From the NCBI RefSeq assembly GCF_900156345.1, contig NZ_FTPP01000001.1:1426001-1490000 (forward strand): 64,000 nt of DNA. Reading direction: 5' to 3'. The position numbers and the translations under genes are program-made. The stretch is from Pontibacter indicus. GTDB taxonomy: Bacteria > Bacteroidota > Bacteroidia > Cytophagales > Hymenobacteraceae. Every line of letters starts with the position of its first letter. Positions within the stretch are counted from its first letter, which is position 1. Shown piece by piece: positions 34,411-43,152 of the stretch. The notes beneath the pieces are model-generated. The model made no database searches. It was not told the DNA's origin and worked only from the letters and a program-made list of their open reading frames with translations.

Positions 34411-36546
34411 TTATTTACTGAGGTATACGCTGAAGGTGGTACCTTCGCCCAACTCATTCTCCACTTCTATCCGGCCGCCTGCGTTTTCCACCATGCGCTT
34501 CACCATATACAAGCCCACGCCCGAGCCCTCCACATGGTCGTGGAAGCGCTTGAACATGGTGAAGAGTTTGCTCTTCTGCACTGGGTTCAGGCCCAGGCCG
34601 TTGTCCCGCACCTGCAGCACCTGCCCCTCCTCGCGTTGCTCACAACTCACCACAATGCGGGGCTTTCTGTCCGGGTGACTGTACTTGATGGCGTTCGACA
34701 GGAGGTTGAAAAGGATGCTGCGAAGGTTTTTCTCAGAAAAGGCCATGGTCGAACAACCAGCCACATCTGTCTCGATGCTGGCACCGTATTCTACGATCAT
34801 TTTCTCCAGATCGAGCTCCACCTCCCGTAGCAGGTCTGCCACCACCACATGCTCCTGCTTGTTCAGGTCTTCTTTCTGCAGCTTCGAGATCTCCGTCAGG
34901 CTGCCGATCGTTTTCTTGAACCTGGACACCGAGCCCTGGATCATGTTGAGGATCCTTCTCACCTCCGGTTTTCCCAGGCTATCCACCGAAAGCTCAAGCA
35001 AAAGCTCGCTCAACAGCATTTCGATATTGGAGATCGGCGCCTTCAGATCGTGCGAGGCTGTATAGATAAAATTGTCGAGGTCTTTGTTGATGTAGGTGAG
35101 CTGCTGATTGGCGATGTCGAACTCTTTGTTGGCTTTCTGCAACCGCTTTTCGCTTGCCTCCACCGCCATGCGCGCCTGCACCTGTTCGGTCACTTCCAGC
35201 GCGAACACAACCAGCCCGTCGATCTGGTTCTGCTCGTTGAAGCGGGCCTGCTGAATGTAGCGGAAGTACCTGTCCTCCATCTCGCCGTCAGGTCGTGCAA
35301 ACGGAATGTACATTTCCTTTTCTTCGTGCGTGCGCCCGGTCCGGTATACCTCCAGAAATGTTTGGTGAACCGGCTTGCCTTTAATTTCGGGCAGGGCCTC
35401 GAGTATGGGCTTGCCAAGTAGCTCCCGATCCGGGAACAGCGCGGCATAGGCCGGGTTAACCAGCTCATACACCATGTCGGGGCCGTTTAGAATACAAATA
35501 GGGGCTGGCGCACGCATAAACAGGTTCTGCAACCGCTTGCTATGACTTTCGGCCTCTGCCTGCGCCAGTACCAGCTCAGAGGTGCGGCGTTTTATCACCT
35601 CCTCCAGCCCCTGGTTCAGATTTTGCAGCAAGGCGGCGCTCGACTCCGCCAGCTGTCGCGCTTTCACAAACTCAGTCACGTCCAGGGCAAAGATCAGGAT
35701 CCCGTTCACGTTTCCGGCGGCATCCAGCAGGGCCTGGTATATAAAATTCCAGTAGATGTCCTCGGCCGGCTGCCCTTCGTAGCGCGCCACCGGAATCAGC
35801 AACTCTTTCCCCTCGTAGGTGATGCCTGTGCTGTATACCTCCTGAATAATGTCGTACACTGGCTGATCCCTGAGTTCCGGCAAAGCCTCGAACAGGGGCA
35901 GGTTCAGCATCTGCCTGCCCGGGAATAGCTGCTGGTAAGCAGAGTTAATCACCCTGTAAATGAAAGTTGGCCCCTCGAGCATGGCGCATGCCGCCGGCGC
36001 CTGGTCAAAAAAACGCTCCATGCGCCGCCGCTGCTGCTCTGCCTGCGCCAGCGCCGCCTGTTCCTTCTCTCGACTTTCCTGCAGCTGCGTCTTCGTCTTC
36101 AGGGCATCCGAAATGTTCTTTGTCTCGTGCAGGATGCATACAAGTTGGGCCTGGCTGTTGTAAATGGGGGTATTGGTGGAGGCCCAGTGCCGCTCCAGAA
36201 ATTTTCCGGGTTTGTCGGGCTCAGGAATGTCATACCGCATCACTTCCATTTTATCAGGCTTGCGGGTTGCGATCGCCCGCTCGATGGAGGCTTGCAGGGT
36301 GGCCGAAGGGGTGTGGTCGGGCGTATTCGGGTTGTCCGGGAAAATAGCAAAGAGGTGCTTGCCTACGATGTGATCGCGCGTTAGGAGCACTTCACGCAAA
36401 TAAGCCTCTGAGGCACCCATAATGGTCAGGTCAGGCGAAATAAGCAGGAGCAGCCCACTTTGCGCCTCCAGCAGTTGCTGGTAAGGGATGGAATGTTCGG
36501 ACTGATTCTCCTGCGCGGAAACGTTGCTATGTAGCATACGGGGCAT
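34411..36546 (-). CDS. PAS-domain sensor histidine kinase (orphan)
   Basis: A 711-residue, probably cytoplasmic kinase. The first PAS (residues 20-150) is followed by a coiled coil (REKEQAALAQAEQQRRRMERF). Two similar PAS units (about 185-295 and 340-450) share PICILNGPDMVYELVNPAYAALF-type sequence. A HisKA domain has FIYTASHDLKAPISN with His499, and the HATPase domain has FNLLSNAIKYS and RDNGLGLNP, ending with GVGLYMVKRMVENAGGRIEVENE. No response regulator is adjacent. Its C-terminus is closely similar to the kinases at 36693 and 58334, so these are paralogues. Confidence 0.92.
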   Translation of the reverse strand: MPRMLHSNVSAQENQSEHSIPYQQLLEAQSGLLLLISPDLTIMGASEAYLREVLLTRDHIVGKHLFAIFPDNPNTPDHTPSATLQASIERAIATRKPDKMEVMRYDIPEPDKPGKFLERHWASTNTPIYNSQAQLVCILHETKNISDALKTKTQLQESREKEQAALAQAEQQRRRMERFFDQAPAACAMLEGPTFIYRVINSAYQQLFPGRQMLNLPLFEALPELRDQPVYDIIQEVYSTGITYEGKELLIPVARYEGQPAEDIYWNFIYQALLDAAGNVNGILIFALDVTEFVKARQLAESSAALLQNLNQGLEEVIKRRTSELVLAQAEAESHSKRLQNLFMRAPAPICILNGPDMVYELVNPAYAALFPDRELLGKPILEALPEIKGKPVHQTFLEVYRTGRTHEEKEMYIPFARPDGEMEDRYFRYIQQARFNEQNQIDGLVVFALEVTEQVQARMAVEASEKRLQKANKEFDIANQQLTYINKDLDNFIYTASHDLKAPISNIEMLLSELLLELSVDSLGKPEVRRILNMIQGSVSRFKKTIGSLTEISKLQKEDLNKQEHVVVADLLREVELDLEKMIVEYGASIETDVAGCSTMAFSEKNLRSILFNLLSNAIKYSHPDRKPRIVVSCEQREEGQVLQVRDNGLGLNPVQKSKLFTMFKRFHDHVEGSGVGLYMVKRMVENAGGRIEVENELGEGTTFSVYLSK

Positions 36547-36692
36547 TTAAATTTACACTGATAACGGGTGTGAGACGATACGACCGGTGGCGACCCTTAA
36601 AAAGCGCCGCCACCGCCGCATCTAACCGTGCTATACCTGAAATGTTCATTCATTTTCGCTCTGCTGTGCCAGAGCCTGTCGCTTTCCGAAGG

Positions 36693-38639
36693 TTAGTTTT
36701 TCGACTGCCGGAAGCTAACAATAAACCTGGAACCTACTCCCTCCTCGCTCTCCACCTCGATGCTGTCGCCGGCGTTGTCGAGTATGCGCTTCACCAGGTA
36801 TAGTCCTATGCCTGAGCCCTCCACATGATCGTGGGCGCGCTTGAACAGGGAAAATATTTTTCCGATCTGGCTGGGGGCAAGACCTAGGCCGTTGTCCTGT
36901 ACCGAGAGTTCGTATACTCCTTCTTCGGTGATGGTCGAGCTGATGTTGACCACCGGACTGCGCTTGGGGTCCGAATACTTGATGGCATTGGACACCAGGT
37001 TGAAGAGAATGCTCCGGAGATTTTTGCGGGAATAGCGCAGTGTGGTGAACTCCATGTTGGTGCATTGCACCAGCGCGTCAGTGTGCTCTATGTAAGGCTG
37101 CAGCCCGATCTTGATTTCTTCCAGCATGTCCTGTATCTGCACGTCCTCCGGCAATTCCTGCTCGTGGTTCAGCTTGGTGACGTCAGACAGGTCAGCGATC
37201 ACGTTTTTGAGCGTGCCGAGCGCGCTGCCCATGTAGGACAACAGCACCTCGTGTTTGGACAGGCTGTCTCCCAAATCTTCCCGGAGCGCCTGCAGCAGGC
37301 CTTCGAGGTTGGTGATCGGCGCCTTCAGGTCGTGGGAGGCGGCGTACACAAAGTTGTCAAGCTCGTTGTTGATCTTGATCAGTTCGCTGTTTTTGTGCAT
37401 CAGCTCCTCGTTTCGTCGCCGCTCGGTCAGGTCGCGTGTTACTTTGGAGTAGCCCAGCAGGCGCTTTTTGCTGTTGTAGATCGGCGTGATCACCACGTTG
37501 GCCCAGAAAGCGGTGCCGTCTTTGCGGATGCGCCAGCCTTCGTCCTCAAAGCGGCCCATCTCCTGCGCCTTCTTGAGTTCGTACTGCGGAAACCCGCTCG
37601 CGATGGACTCCCGGCTGTAGAAAGCAGAAAAATGCTTCCCGATGATCTCTTTCGGATTGTAGCCCTTGATGCGTTCGGCCCCCTCGTTCCAGCTCATCAC
37701 GATCCCCTCTGGGTTGAGCATCAGAATGGCGTAGTCCTTCACGCTGTCGATCATGAGGCGGCTTTTTTCCTCGCTCTCCCGCAGCTCCTCGTTCATCCGG
37801 AAAAGCTGCTGTTCCAACTTTAGTTTATCGGTGAGGTCGCGCGTGATTTTGGAGAAACCGATCAGCTCTTTCTGGGAATTGTAGATGGCCGTGATAACCG
37901 TATTGGCCCAGAAGGCGGAACCGTCTTTGCGGTAGCGCCAGCCTGTGTCCTCAAACCGGCCGTGCTCTTTGGCCTGCCTCAGTTCATAGTCCGGAAAGCC
38001 CTCTGCAATCAGTTCCTGGCTGTAGAACCTCGAAAAGTATTTCCCGATGATCTCGTGTGCCTCGTAGCCGTTCATGCGCCGTGCGCCGTGGTTCCAGGTC
38101 GCCACGTTACCCGCCGGGTCCAGCATGAAGATGGCGTAGTCGGTAACGCCCTCTATCAGCAATCGGAAGCGCTCTTCGCTCTCCTTCAGCTCTTCGAAGG
38201 CACGGTACAGGTCGTCCTCTGCCTTTTTGCGCTCCGACAAATCGCGCGTGATCTTGGAGAAAGCGATCAGCTGCTTGTTCTTGTCATAGATGGGGGTGAT
38301 GACCACGTTGGCCCAGAAAACAGAGCCGTCCTTTTTCACGCGCCATCCCTCCTCTTCGTATTTGCCGTCCGCTATGGCCTTGACCAGCTCCTTTGCAGGG
38401 TGGTTGTCAGCAATATCCTTTTGGGTATAGAAGGTCGAAAAATGCTTGCCTATGATCTCATCTGCTTCGTAGCCTTTGATCTGCCTGGCACCGGTGTTCC
38501 AACTAATGATGTAGCCTTCCGGATTAAGCAGAAAAATGGCGTAGTCTGTGATGCTGTCAATCAGGATCCGGTACTGCTCCTCGCCGCTGGTATCTATACC
38601 TGCTGCGGCAGCAGTAACTGGTTTTAAGTTTATGTCCAT
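36693..38639 (-). CDS. Triple-PAS sensor histidine kinase (orphan)
   Basis: A 648-residue kinase with three tandem PAS units (about residues 20-145, 150-275 and 280-405) that are strikingly alike. Each has DYAI..LNPEG, a W-N-GA-R-GY stretch, EIIGK-FS-FY, KDGS/T-FWAN-VIT-IY and a PAC end TRDL. The kinase core has FVYAASHDLKAPITN with His436, FNLVSNAIKYS, QDNGLGLAP and GIGLYLVKRILDNAGDSIEVESE. No regulator gene is near. The upstream gap to 38789 holds no gene. It lies 146 bases upstream of the 34411 kinase on the same strand. Confidence 0.93.
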   Translation of the reverse strand: MDINLKPVTAAAAGIDTSGEEQYRILIDSITDYAIFLLNPEGYIISWNTGARQIKGYEADEIIGKHFSTFYTQKDIADNHPAKELVKAIADGKYEEEGWRVKKDGSVFWANVVITPIYDKNKQLIAFSKITRDLSERKKAEDDLYRAFEELKESEERFRLLIEGVTDYAIFMLDPAGNVATWNHGARRMNGYEAHEIIGKYFSRFYSQELIAEGFPDYELRQAKEHGRFEDTGWRYRKDGSAFWANTVITAIYNSQKELIGFSKITRDLTDKLKLEQQLFRMNEELRESEEKSRLMIDSVKDYAILMLNPEGIVMSWNEGAERIKGYNPKEIIGKHFSAFYSRESIASGFPQYELKKAQEMGRFEDEGWRIRKDGTAFWANVVITPIYNSKKRLLGYSKVTRDLTERRRNEELMHKNSELIKINNELDNFVYAASHDLKAPITNLEGLLQALREDLGDSLSKHEVLLSYMGSALGTLKNVIADLSDVTKLNHEQELPEDVQIQDMLEEIKIGLQPYIEHTDALVQCTNMEFTTLRYSRKNLRSILFNLVSNAIKYSDPKRSPVVNISSTITEEGVYELSVQDNGLGLAPSQIGKIFSLFKRAHDHVEGSGIGLYLVKRILDNAGDSIEVESEEGVGSRFIVSFRQSKN

Positions 38640-38788
38640 TAAATAGAACTGTTTAGGTAAGGTGAGTAGGGAGTGAGCGGAGGTTAAGTCTTTTTGAGTT
38701 TAGTCTTGTTTGCGTCCGACTGCTGGTGAGGGACTAATGTAAGGAAAAAAATTGATTGATATCTGTCGAGGTGATAAAACAGGAAGAC

Positions 38789-39343
38789 CTATACCTCCTG
38801 TGGTTGTTTGTTAGTGTGCACTTCGCCTGGTACTACAGGCTGGTCGAGTCGTCGGATGACGCGGGCCGGGTTGCCTACCGCCACGCAGTTATCAGGTATG
38901 TCTTTCACCACAACAGAGCCCGCCCCGATGCGCACATTGTTTCCCACGCGCACCTCACCGATGATGCACACGTTAGAGCCCAACTCCACGTTGTTGCCGA
39001 TGATGGGGGAACCAGTATAGCTCCCATCCTCGCGGCGTATGTTGCCCAGGGTGGTGGAGTGGCGGAAAAAGCAGTTTTCACCGATCACGGAACAGCCGTT
39101 GATAACGAGTGCCTGGCCGTGGCCCAGGAAAAAGTTCTTGCCCACTTTGGTCCAGTGGGGCAGCTCGATGCCCATAAACCATTCTACCAGTATTTTGTAG
39201 AACATCAGGTATGGCAACCAGATAATGCGGAAAAAAGTGTTGAGACGGGCAGGATAGGCAATGCGGAACAGCAGCATCACAAGGCGACCTTTCAGGTTAC
39301 CCTTGTTTGCGTCCCAATCCTGAAAAATATATGAAAGAAACAT
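38789..39343 (-). CDS. Hexapeptide-repeat acetyltransferase, serine O-acetyltransferase/WcaB-like
   Basis: A 184-residue protein with start ATG 39343. The N-terminal helical part (MFLSYIFQDWDANKGNLKGR) resembles serine acetyltransferase and colanic-acid acetyltransferase WcaB. The left-handed beta-helix follows: VGKNFFLGHGQALVINGCSV, HSTTLGNI, PIIGNNVELGSNVCIIGEV and IGAGSVVVKDIPDNCVAVGNPARVI. The HG and GNPA motifs fit acetyl-CoA binding. The acceptor is either serine or a surface sugar; without sugar-biosynthesis neighbours I cannot decide. A small 58-residue gene lies 96 bases upstream on the same strand. Confidence 0.85.
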   Translation of the reverse strand: MFLSYIFQDWDANKGNLKGRLVMLLFRIAYPARLNTFFRIIWLPYLMFYKILVEWFMGIELPHWTKVGKNFFLGHGQALVINGCSVIGENCFFRHSTTLGNIRREDGSYTGSPIIGNNVELGSNVCIIGEVRVGNNVRIGAGSVVVKDIPDNCVAVGNPARVIRRLDQPVVPGEVHTNKQPQEV

Positions 39344-39439
39344 AGGGTTGTTTACATGTATGATTGCGCATACGCTGTGTTGCGGTCTGGCGTTACAACA
39401 TGCACGGCAGTCCTTCACTATTACGTTTTTTTACGGACG

Positions 39440-39616
39440 TTACTCCGTTTTTTTCCGGATAGCCCCGTACAGCACAGGGCTGAAATAGCGCAGATTTTCC
39501 AGCACACAGGCCACGCTGAAAAATTTCTCGGGGTCAATCTCCGGCTCTTCGGCCATGGTGGCCAGCAGCACATCTAAGGTATAGGTGAACGTGGCGTCGA
39601 ACTCTTCTTCGGTCAT
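39440..39616 (-). CDS. Small acidic protein of unknown function (58 aa)
   Basis: ATG 39616 to TAA 39440 encodes a 58-residue protein starting MTEEEFDATFTYTLDVLLA and ending LYGAIRKKTE. It is amphipathic and acidic at the N-terminus, with no signal peptide or Cys motif. Codon choice fits the host. It is on the same strand as the acetyltransferase gene and 96 bases upstream of it. I recognise no family. It is easily missed because of its length. Confidence 0.55.
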   Translation of the reverse strand: MTEEEFDATFTYTLDVLLATMAEEPEIDPEKFFSVACVLENLRYFSPVLYGAIRKKTE

Positions 39617-39698
39617 TTTAAGGTCTTTTTTGCTTTAAGCTATACCTGTAACAAATTAACGGCCAAATCATTTCACCGACCAAGTCTTTTCTGTGCCG

Positions 39699-39726
39699 GG
39701 CGGCGCATACCCCAACATGCGTCGCC
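39699..39726. other. GC-rich hairpin upstream of the SDR gene
   Basis: GGCGGCGCAT (39699-39708) pairs with ATGCGTCGCC (39717-39726), with one G-T wobble, around the loop ACCCCAAC. There is no U-tract, so it is not a typical terminator. It lies 54 bases before the SDR start and may be an operator or leader hairpin. Confidence 0.35.
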
Positions 39727-39780
39727 GGAGGCCGTACCTAATGAAGGTAGCATCTTATCACCGATAAAACAAACACGACT

Positions 39781-40890
39781 ATGAAGATCAAACTGAAACC
39801 ATTGCACGACCAGGTCATGGTCATAACGGGGGCATCGAGCGGCATTGGGTTGGCCACGGCCTTTGCCGCCGCCGAAAAAGGCGCCCGCCTGGTGCTGGCA
39901 GCCCGCAACGAACAGGCTCTGCAGGAGATTGCCCGCGAAATAAACGACAACGGCGGTCAGGCCATTGCCGTGGGGGCCGACGTAGGCCGTCAGCAGGACG
40001 TGCAGCGCATCGCCGACGCAGCCCTCTCCCACTTCGGCGGCTTCGACACCTGGGTAAATGATGCCGGTGTATCCATTTACGGCCGTCTGCTGGAGGTGAG
40101 CGACGAAGACAACCGCCGCCTCTTCGACACCAACTTCTGGGGACTGGTATACGGCTCGCAGATGGCAGCCATGCACCTGCGCAACCGCGGTGGCGCCATC
40201 ATCAACATCGGCAGTGTGCTCTCCGATACCGCCATCCCTATGCAGGGCATGTACAGCGCGACCAAACATGCCGTAAAGGGCTTTACGGATGCCCTGCGCA
40301 TTGAGCTGGAGGAGGAAGGAGCGCCTGTATCGGTTACGCTCATCAAGCCGGCCGCCATCAACACGCCCTACCCTGACCATGCCAAGAACTACACCGATCG
40401 CAAACTGACACTGCCACCACCGGTCTACGAGCCAGAGGAAGTGGCCAATGCCATCCTGCATGCCGCCACGCACCAGAAGCGCGACATTATGGTAGGCGGT
40501 GGAGGCAAACTCATGAGCCTGACGAACAAACTGGCACCGGGCCTGATGGACCTTTCCAGCGAAAAACTGATGACCGACCAGCAACTGCTCGACGAGCCAG
40601 CCCGTCACCGGGAAGGCACCCTGCACCAGCCGGGAGAGGGTGGCCGCATACACGGCCGCATCAAAGACACCATGCCGACCAGCCTCTATACCCGCGCTGT
40701 AACGAACCCGGTAGTGGCCGGGGCCGTGGTAGCTGCAGCAGGTGCTGCTGCACTGGCGCTCATGGGCAAAAAACACAAGAGCAACGGCAGCGACCAATAT
40801 AAGCAGGCCAATACCAGGCCGGAGATGGTAGAGGTGGTGGAGATCGTGGAAATAAATGAAACCCCACTCCCACCGCAGCGACCTTTATAA
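39781..40890 (+). CDS. SDR family oxidoreductase with C-terminal membrane anchor
   Basis: A 369-residue classical short-chain dehydrogenase. The cofactor motif is TGASSGIG (residues 16-23), the Asn motif NDAG lies near residue 92, the catalytic Ser is in NIGSVLSD, and the catalytic YSATK lies near residue 159. Beyond the usual 260-residue core it has an extension with one hydrophobic helix (PVVAGAVVAAAGAAALALMG, about residues 311-330) and an acidic tail. This long SDR form is common in Bacteroidota and Proteobacteria; the substrate is unknown. A terminator follows. Confidence 0.9.
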   Translation: MKIKLKPLHDQVMVITGASSGIGLATAFAAAEKGARLVLAARNEQALQEIAREINDNGGQAIAVGADVGRQQDVQRIADAALSHFGGFDTWVNDAGVSIYGRLLEVSDEDNRRLFDTNFWGLVYGSQMAAMHLRNRGGAIINIGSVLSDTAIPMQGMYSATKHAVKGFTDALRIELEEEGAPVSVTLIKPAAINTPYPDHAKNYTDRKLTLPPPVYEPEEVANAILHAATHQKRDIMVGGGGKLMSLTNKLAPGLMDLSSEKLMTDQQLLDEPARHREGTLHQPGEGGRIHGRIKDTMPTSLYTRAVTNPVVAGAVVAAAGAAALALMGKKHKSNGSDQYKQANTRPEMVEVVEIVEINETPLPPQRPL

Positions 40891-40943
40891 AACTAGCTTA
40901 GGCGACATCTAAGCCTAGTTAGGCTTACATATGAGCAGTTTAG

Positions 40944-40979
40944 AACAGGTGCAAGGGCTCCGGCCTTTGCACCTGTTTT
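40944..40979 (+). terminator. Intrinsic terminator of the SDR gene
   Basis: AACAGGTGCAA (40944-40954) pairs with 40967-40977, with a GGG/CC-rich apical part, followed by TTTTG. Confidence 0.8.
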
Positions 40980-41359
40980 GTTTGTCAGTAGATTTGTGTT
41001 TTAAAAATATATTATTATAGTACAATTTAAACATCAAAGCAACTCCGCAAGATGCTCCGCTGCCGCCTTGCGATTCTTTTCAAAACATTGCGTTATTGCG
41101 CTTGGAGCCACTTTTCATGTTAATCTCCTTTAAATACAGTTGATTTTATATTTATAATCGATAAATCACTATATCAAAAAACTACCAAAGCTCGTTGAAT
41201 TAAAGTACCTGGCTCGCTGTTAGGGATAAGTTGGCTTGACGGTGTATCGCACTGTGTGGCAGGTTGATAGAACGATTTTCAGGTATAGCGCGGCCTCTTG
41301 TTTGGCTGCTGTCATGACAGTTGATGGATCAGTAGCTGGTAGCTTTTTTTATAGAATTT
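40980..41359. other. AT-rich intergenic stretch, no gene seen
   Basis: The first half (about 40990-41190) is far more AT-rich than the flanks and includes AATATATTATTATAG. It carries no open frame of note, tRNA or rRNA. It may be the remnant of an acquired segment. The second half contains an AGGTATA word at 41282 and the leader of the next gene. Confidence 0.5.
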
Positions 41360-41833
41360 ATGTTTGAAACGATCATATATGCCTTTTTCCTAAGTATTTC
41401 CCCTTTCGGTGAAGCGCGGGCAGGTATACCGTATGCCATCCTGAACAACGTACACTTTATCCTGGCGTTTGTGATCGGAACGGTTGGCAATGCGTTAATC
41501 TACCCGTTCTTCATGTGGCTGATCGACACCTTCAGCCAGAAGTTCTGGCCCTTTAAGGTATACAAGCGCGGCGTGATCTTCTTCTCGAAACGTGCCAAGA
41601 AGCTGGTGGGCAAGGATGTGCAGAAGCACGGCTTCTGGGGACTGATGCTTTTTGTGATGATTCCGCTGCCGGGCACGGGCGCCTACATGGGTACGATCGC
41701 CGCCTCCATCTTCAAGATCGAGCGACGCCGGGCCTTCCTGGCCATCAGCATCGGGGTGGTGGTTTCTTCCCTTTTCGTAGCCCTGGCCACGCACTTCGGC
41801 CAGATCGGCATCATGCAGCTTACTTCTAAATAA
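41360..41833 (+). CDS. Small multidrug export protein-like membrane protein
   Basis: A 157-residue protein of the Sm_multidrug_ex (COG2426) type. The family start ISPFGEARAGIPYAI lies at residues 13-27. Membrane segments are FILAFVIGTVGNALIYPFFMWL and WGLMLFVMIPLPGTGAYMGTIAAS, and a last helix (FLAISIGVVVSSLFVALATHF). The PLPGTGAY motif resembles the re-entrant loop of DedA-type proteins. A transport role is only inferred from the family name. It is monocistronic, with a strong terminator. Confidence 0.85.
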   Translation: MFETIIYAFFLSISPFGEARAGIPYAILNNVHFILAFVIGTVGNALIYPFFMWLIDTFSQKFWPFKVYKRGVIFFSKRAKKLVGKDVQKHGFWGLMLFVMIPLPGTGAYMGTIAASIFKIERRRAFLAISIGVVVSSLFVALATHFGQIGIMQLTSK

Positions 41834-41854
41834 TACGATAGCATACATCCGTAG

Positions 41855-41903
41855 AAGCCCTGTTTGCACAGCCGGTCCGGCCGAAAGCAAACAGGGCTTT
41901 TTT
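41855..41903 (+). terminator. Intrinsic terminator of the small multidrug export gene
   Basis: AAGCCCTGTTTGC (41855-41867) pairs perfectly with 41887-41899 and runs into TTTTTT. A GGTCCGGCC element sits in the loop. Confidence 0.9.
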
Positions 41904-41939
41904 GATGATACAGACTTCGGCACTGAGCAAAAGAATGCG

Positions 41940-41947
41940 TAATTTTG
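41940..41947 (+). promoter_or_regulatory. -7 box (TAATTTTG) very close to the MBL start codon
   Basis: TAATTTTG matches TAnnTTTG but ends only 4 bases before ATG 41952. Transcription from it would give a leaderless mRNA. Chance occurrence cannot be excluded. Confidence 0.35.
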
Positions 41948-41951
41948 GGCC

Positions 41952-43073
41952 ATGACGCTCAAAAAAATCACGTCCTACTTTTTACTTTCTCTTCTTTTGA
42001 TCATGGGTGTAGCCGGATGCAGCTTTATGCACCTCTCGCCCCAGTTTGGCGGCGAGGCCAAAGGCGATCGGCTCAAACACATGCAGGCTTCCCCCAATTA
42101 CGAGGACGGCATTTTTCACAACCCGGTGCCCACCAACATGGACATGGGTTTTGGCGGCATTGTCAAGATGATCAACTCGCGCCTCTTCGACAAAACGGAG
42201 AACCAAGCACCTGATCGGGAACTGCCTGTTGAGAAACTGGACCCAGCAAAACTCGCCACTGCACAGGACACCGCCACGGTGCTCACCTGGTTCGGACACT
42301 CTACTTTCCTGATTGAGCTGGACGGCAAGCGCCTGCTCCTAGACCCCATGCTGGGCGACAGGGCCTCCCCGCTCAGTTTCCTGGGCCCGAAACGCTTCAC
42401 CGACGAACTACCCATCACCATAGAGGACATGCCCTTTATCGATGCGGTGCTCATCTCACACGACCACTACGACCACCTCGACTATGGCTCCATCCAAAAG
42501 CTGGCGGACAAAACCGGGCACTTTTACGTGGCCCTGGGCGTGGGCGCGCACCTGGAGCGCTGGGGTATACCTGCTGAAAAGATTACAGAGCTGGACTGGT
42601 GGGATGAAGTCAGTTACAAAGGGTTGAAATTTGTCGCGACACCGGCCCGCCACTTCTCCGGACGCGGCATCTCCGACCGGATGAAAACCCTCTGGACCTC
42701 CTGGGTGATAGAAGGTGAAAACGACAAGATCTTCTTCAGCGGCGACACCGGCTATTTCGAGGGTTTTAAGGAGATCGGTGAGAAATACGGTCCTTTCGAC
42801 ATCACGCTGCTGGAGTGCGGGCAGTACAACGAACTCTGGCACAGCATCCACATGATGCCCGAGGAAACGGTGCAGGCCCACCTCGACCTGAAAGGAAAAC
42901 TGATGATGCCGATCCACTGGGGCGCCTTCACGTTGGCCATGCACTCCTGGACCGACCCGATAGAGCGGGTAACGAAAAAAGCAAAAGAACTCGACGTGCC
43001 TATGACTACGCCGCGCATTGGGGAGCCCATCATCCTGAAAAAAAGTGTTCCTCATTCGAAGTGGTGGGAGTAG
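41952..43073 (+). CDS. MBL-fold metallo-hydrolase lipoprotein (UlaG/NAPE-PLD-like)
   Basis: A 373-residue lipoprotein with lipobox GVAGC (Cys23). The metallo-beta-lactamase fold shows LTWFGHSTFLIELDGKRLLLDP, the metal motif SHDHYDHLD (residues about 172-180), a further His in TPARHFSGRG, the bridging Asp in FSGDTGYF and the last His in PIHWGAF. The order is that of NAPE-PLD/UlaG-type enzymes acting on phosphodiesters or lactones. It is probably anchored in the periplasm or outer membrane. The substrate is unknown. The next gene starts 79 bases downstream. Confidence 0.9.
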   Translation: MTLKKITSYFLLSLLLIMGVAGCSFMHLSPQFGGEAKGDRLKHMQASPNYEDGIFHNPVPTNMDMGFGGIVKMINSRLFDKTENQAPDRELPVEKLDPAKLATAQDTATVLTWFGHSTFLIELDGKRLLLDPMLGDRASPLSFLGPKRFTDELPITIEDMPFIDAVLISHDHYDHLDYGSIQKLADKTGHFYVALGVGAHLERWGIPAEKITELDWWDEVSYKGLKFVATPARHFSGRGISDRMKTLWTSWVIEGENDKIFFSGDTGYFEGFKEIGEKYGPFDITLLECGQYNELWHSIHMMPEETVQAHLDLKGKLMMPIHWGAFTLAMHSWTDPIERVTKKAKELDVPMTTPRIGEPIILKKSVPHSKWWE

Positions 43074-43152
43074 CGCCAATACTGCTTGGCGGAAACACAC
43101 AAGGCCGCGACGCAGTAATGGAGTATAGGTATAAATTTGAAGGTAAGAATTC

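Noticed and set aside
39673-40797. 374-codon open frame antisense to the SDR gene
   Set aside because: Shadow of the SDR coding strand; repetitive Val/Gly/His composition and no family similarity.
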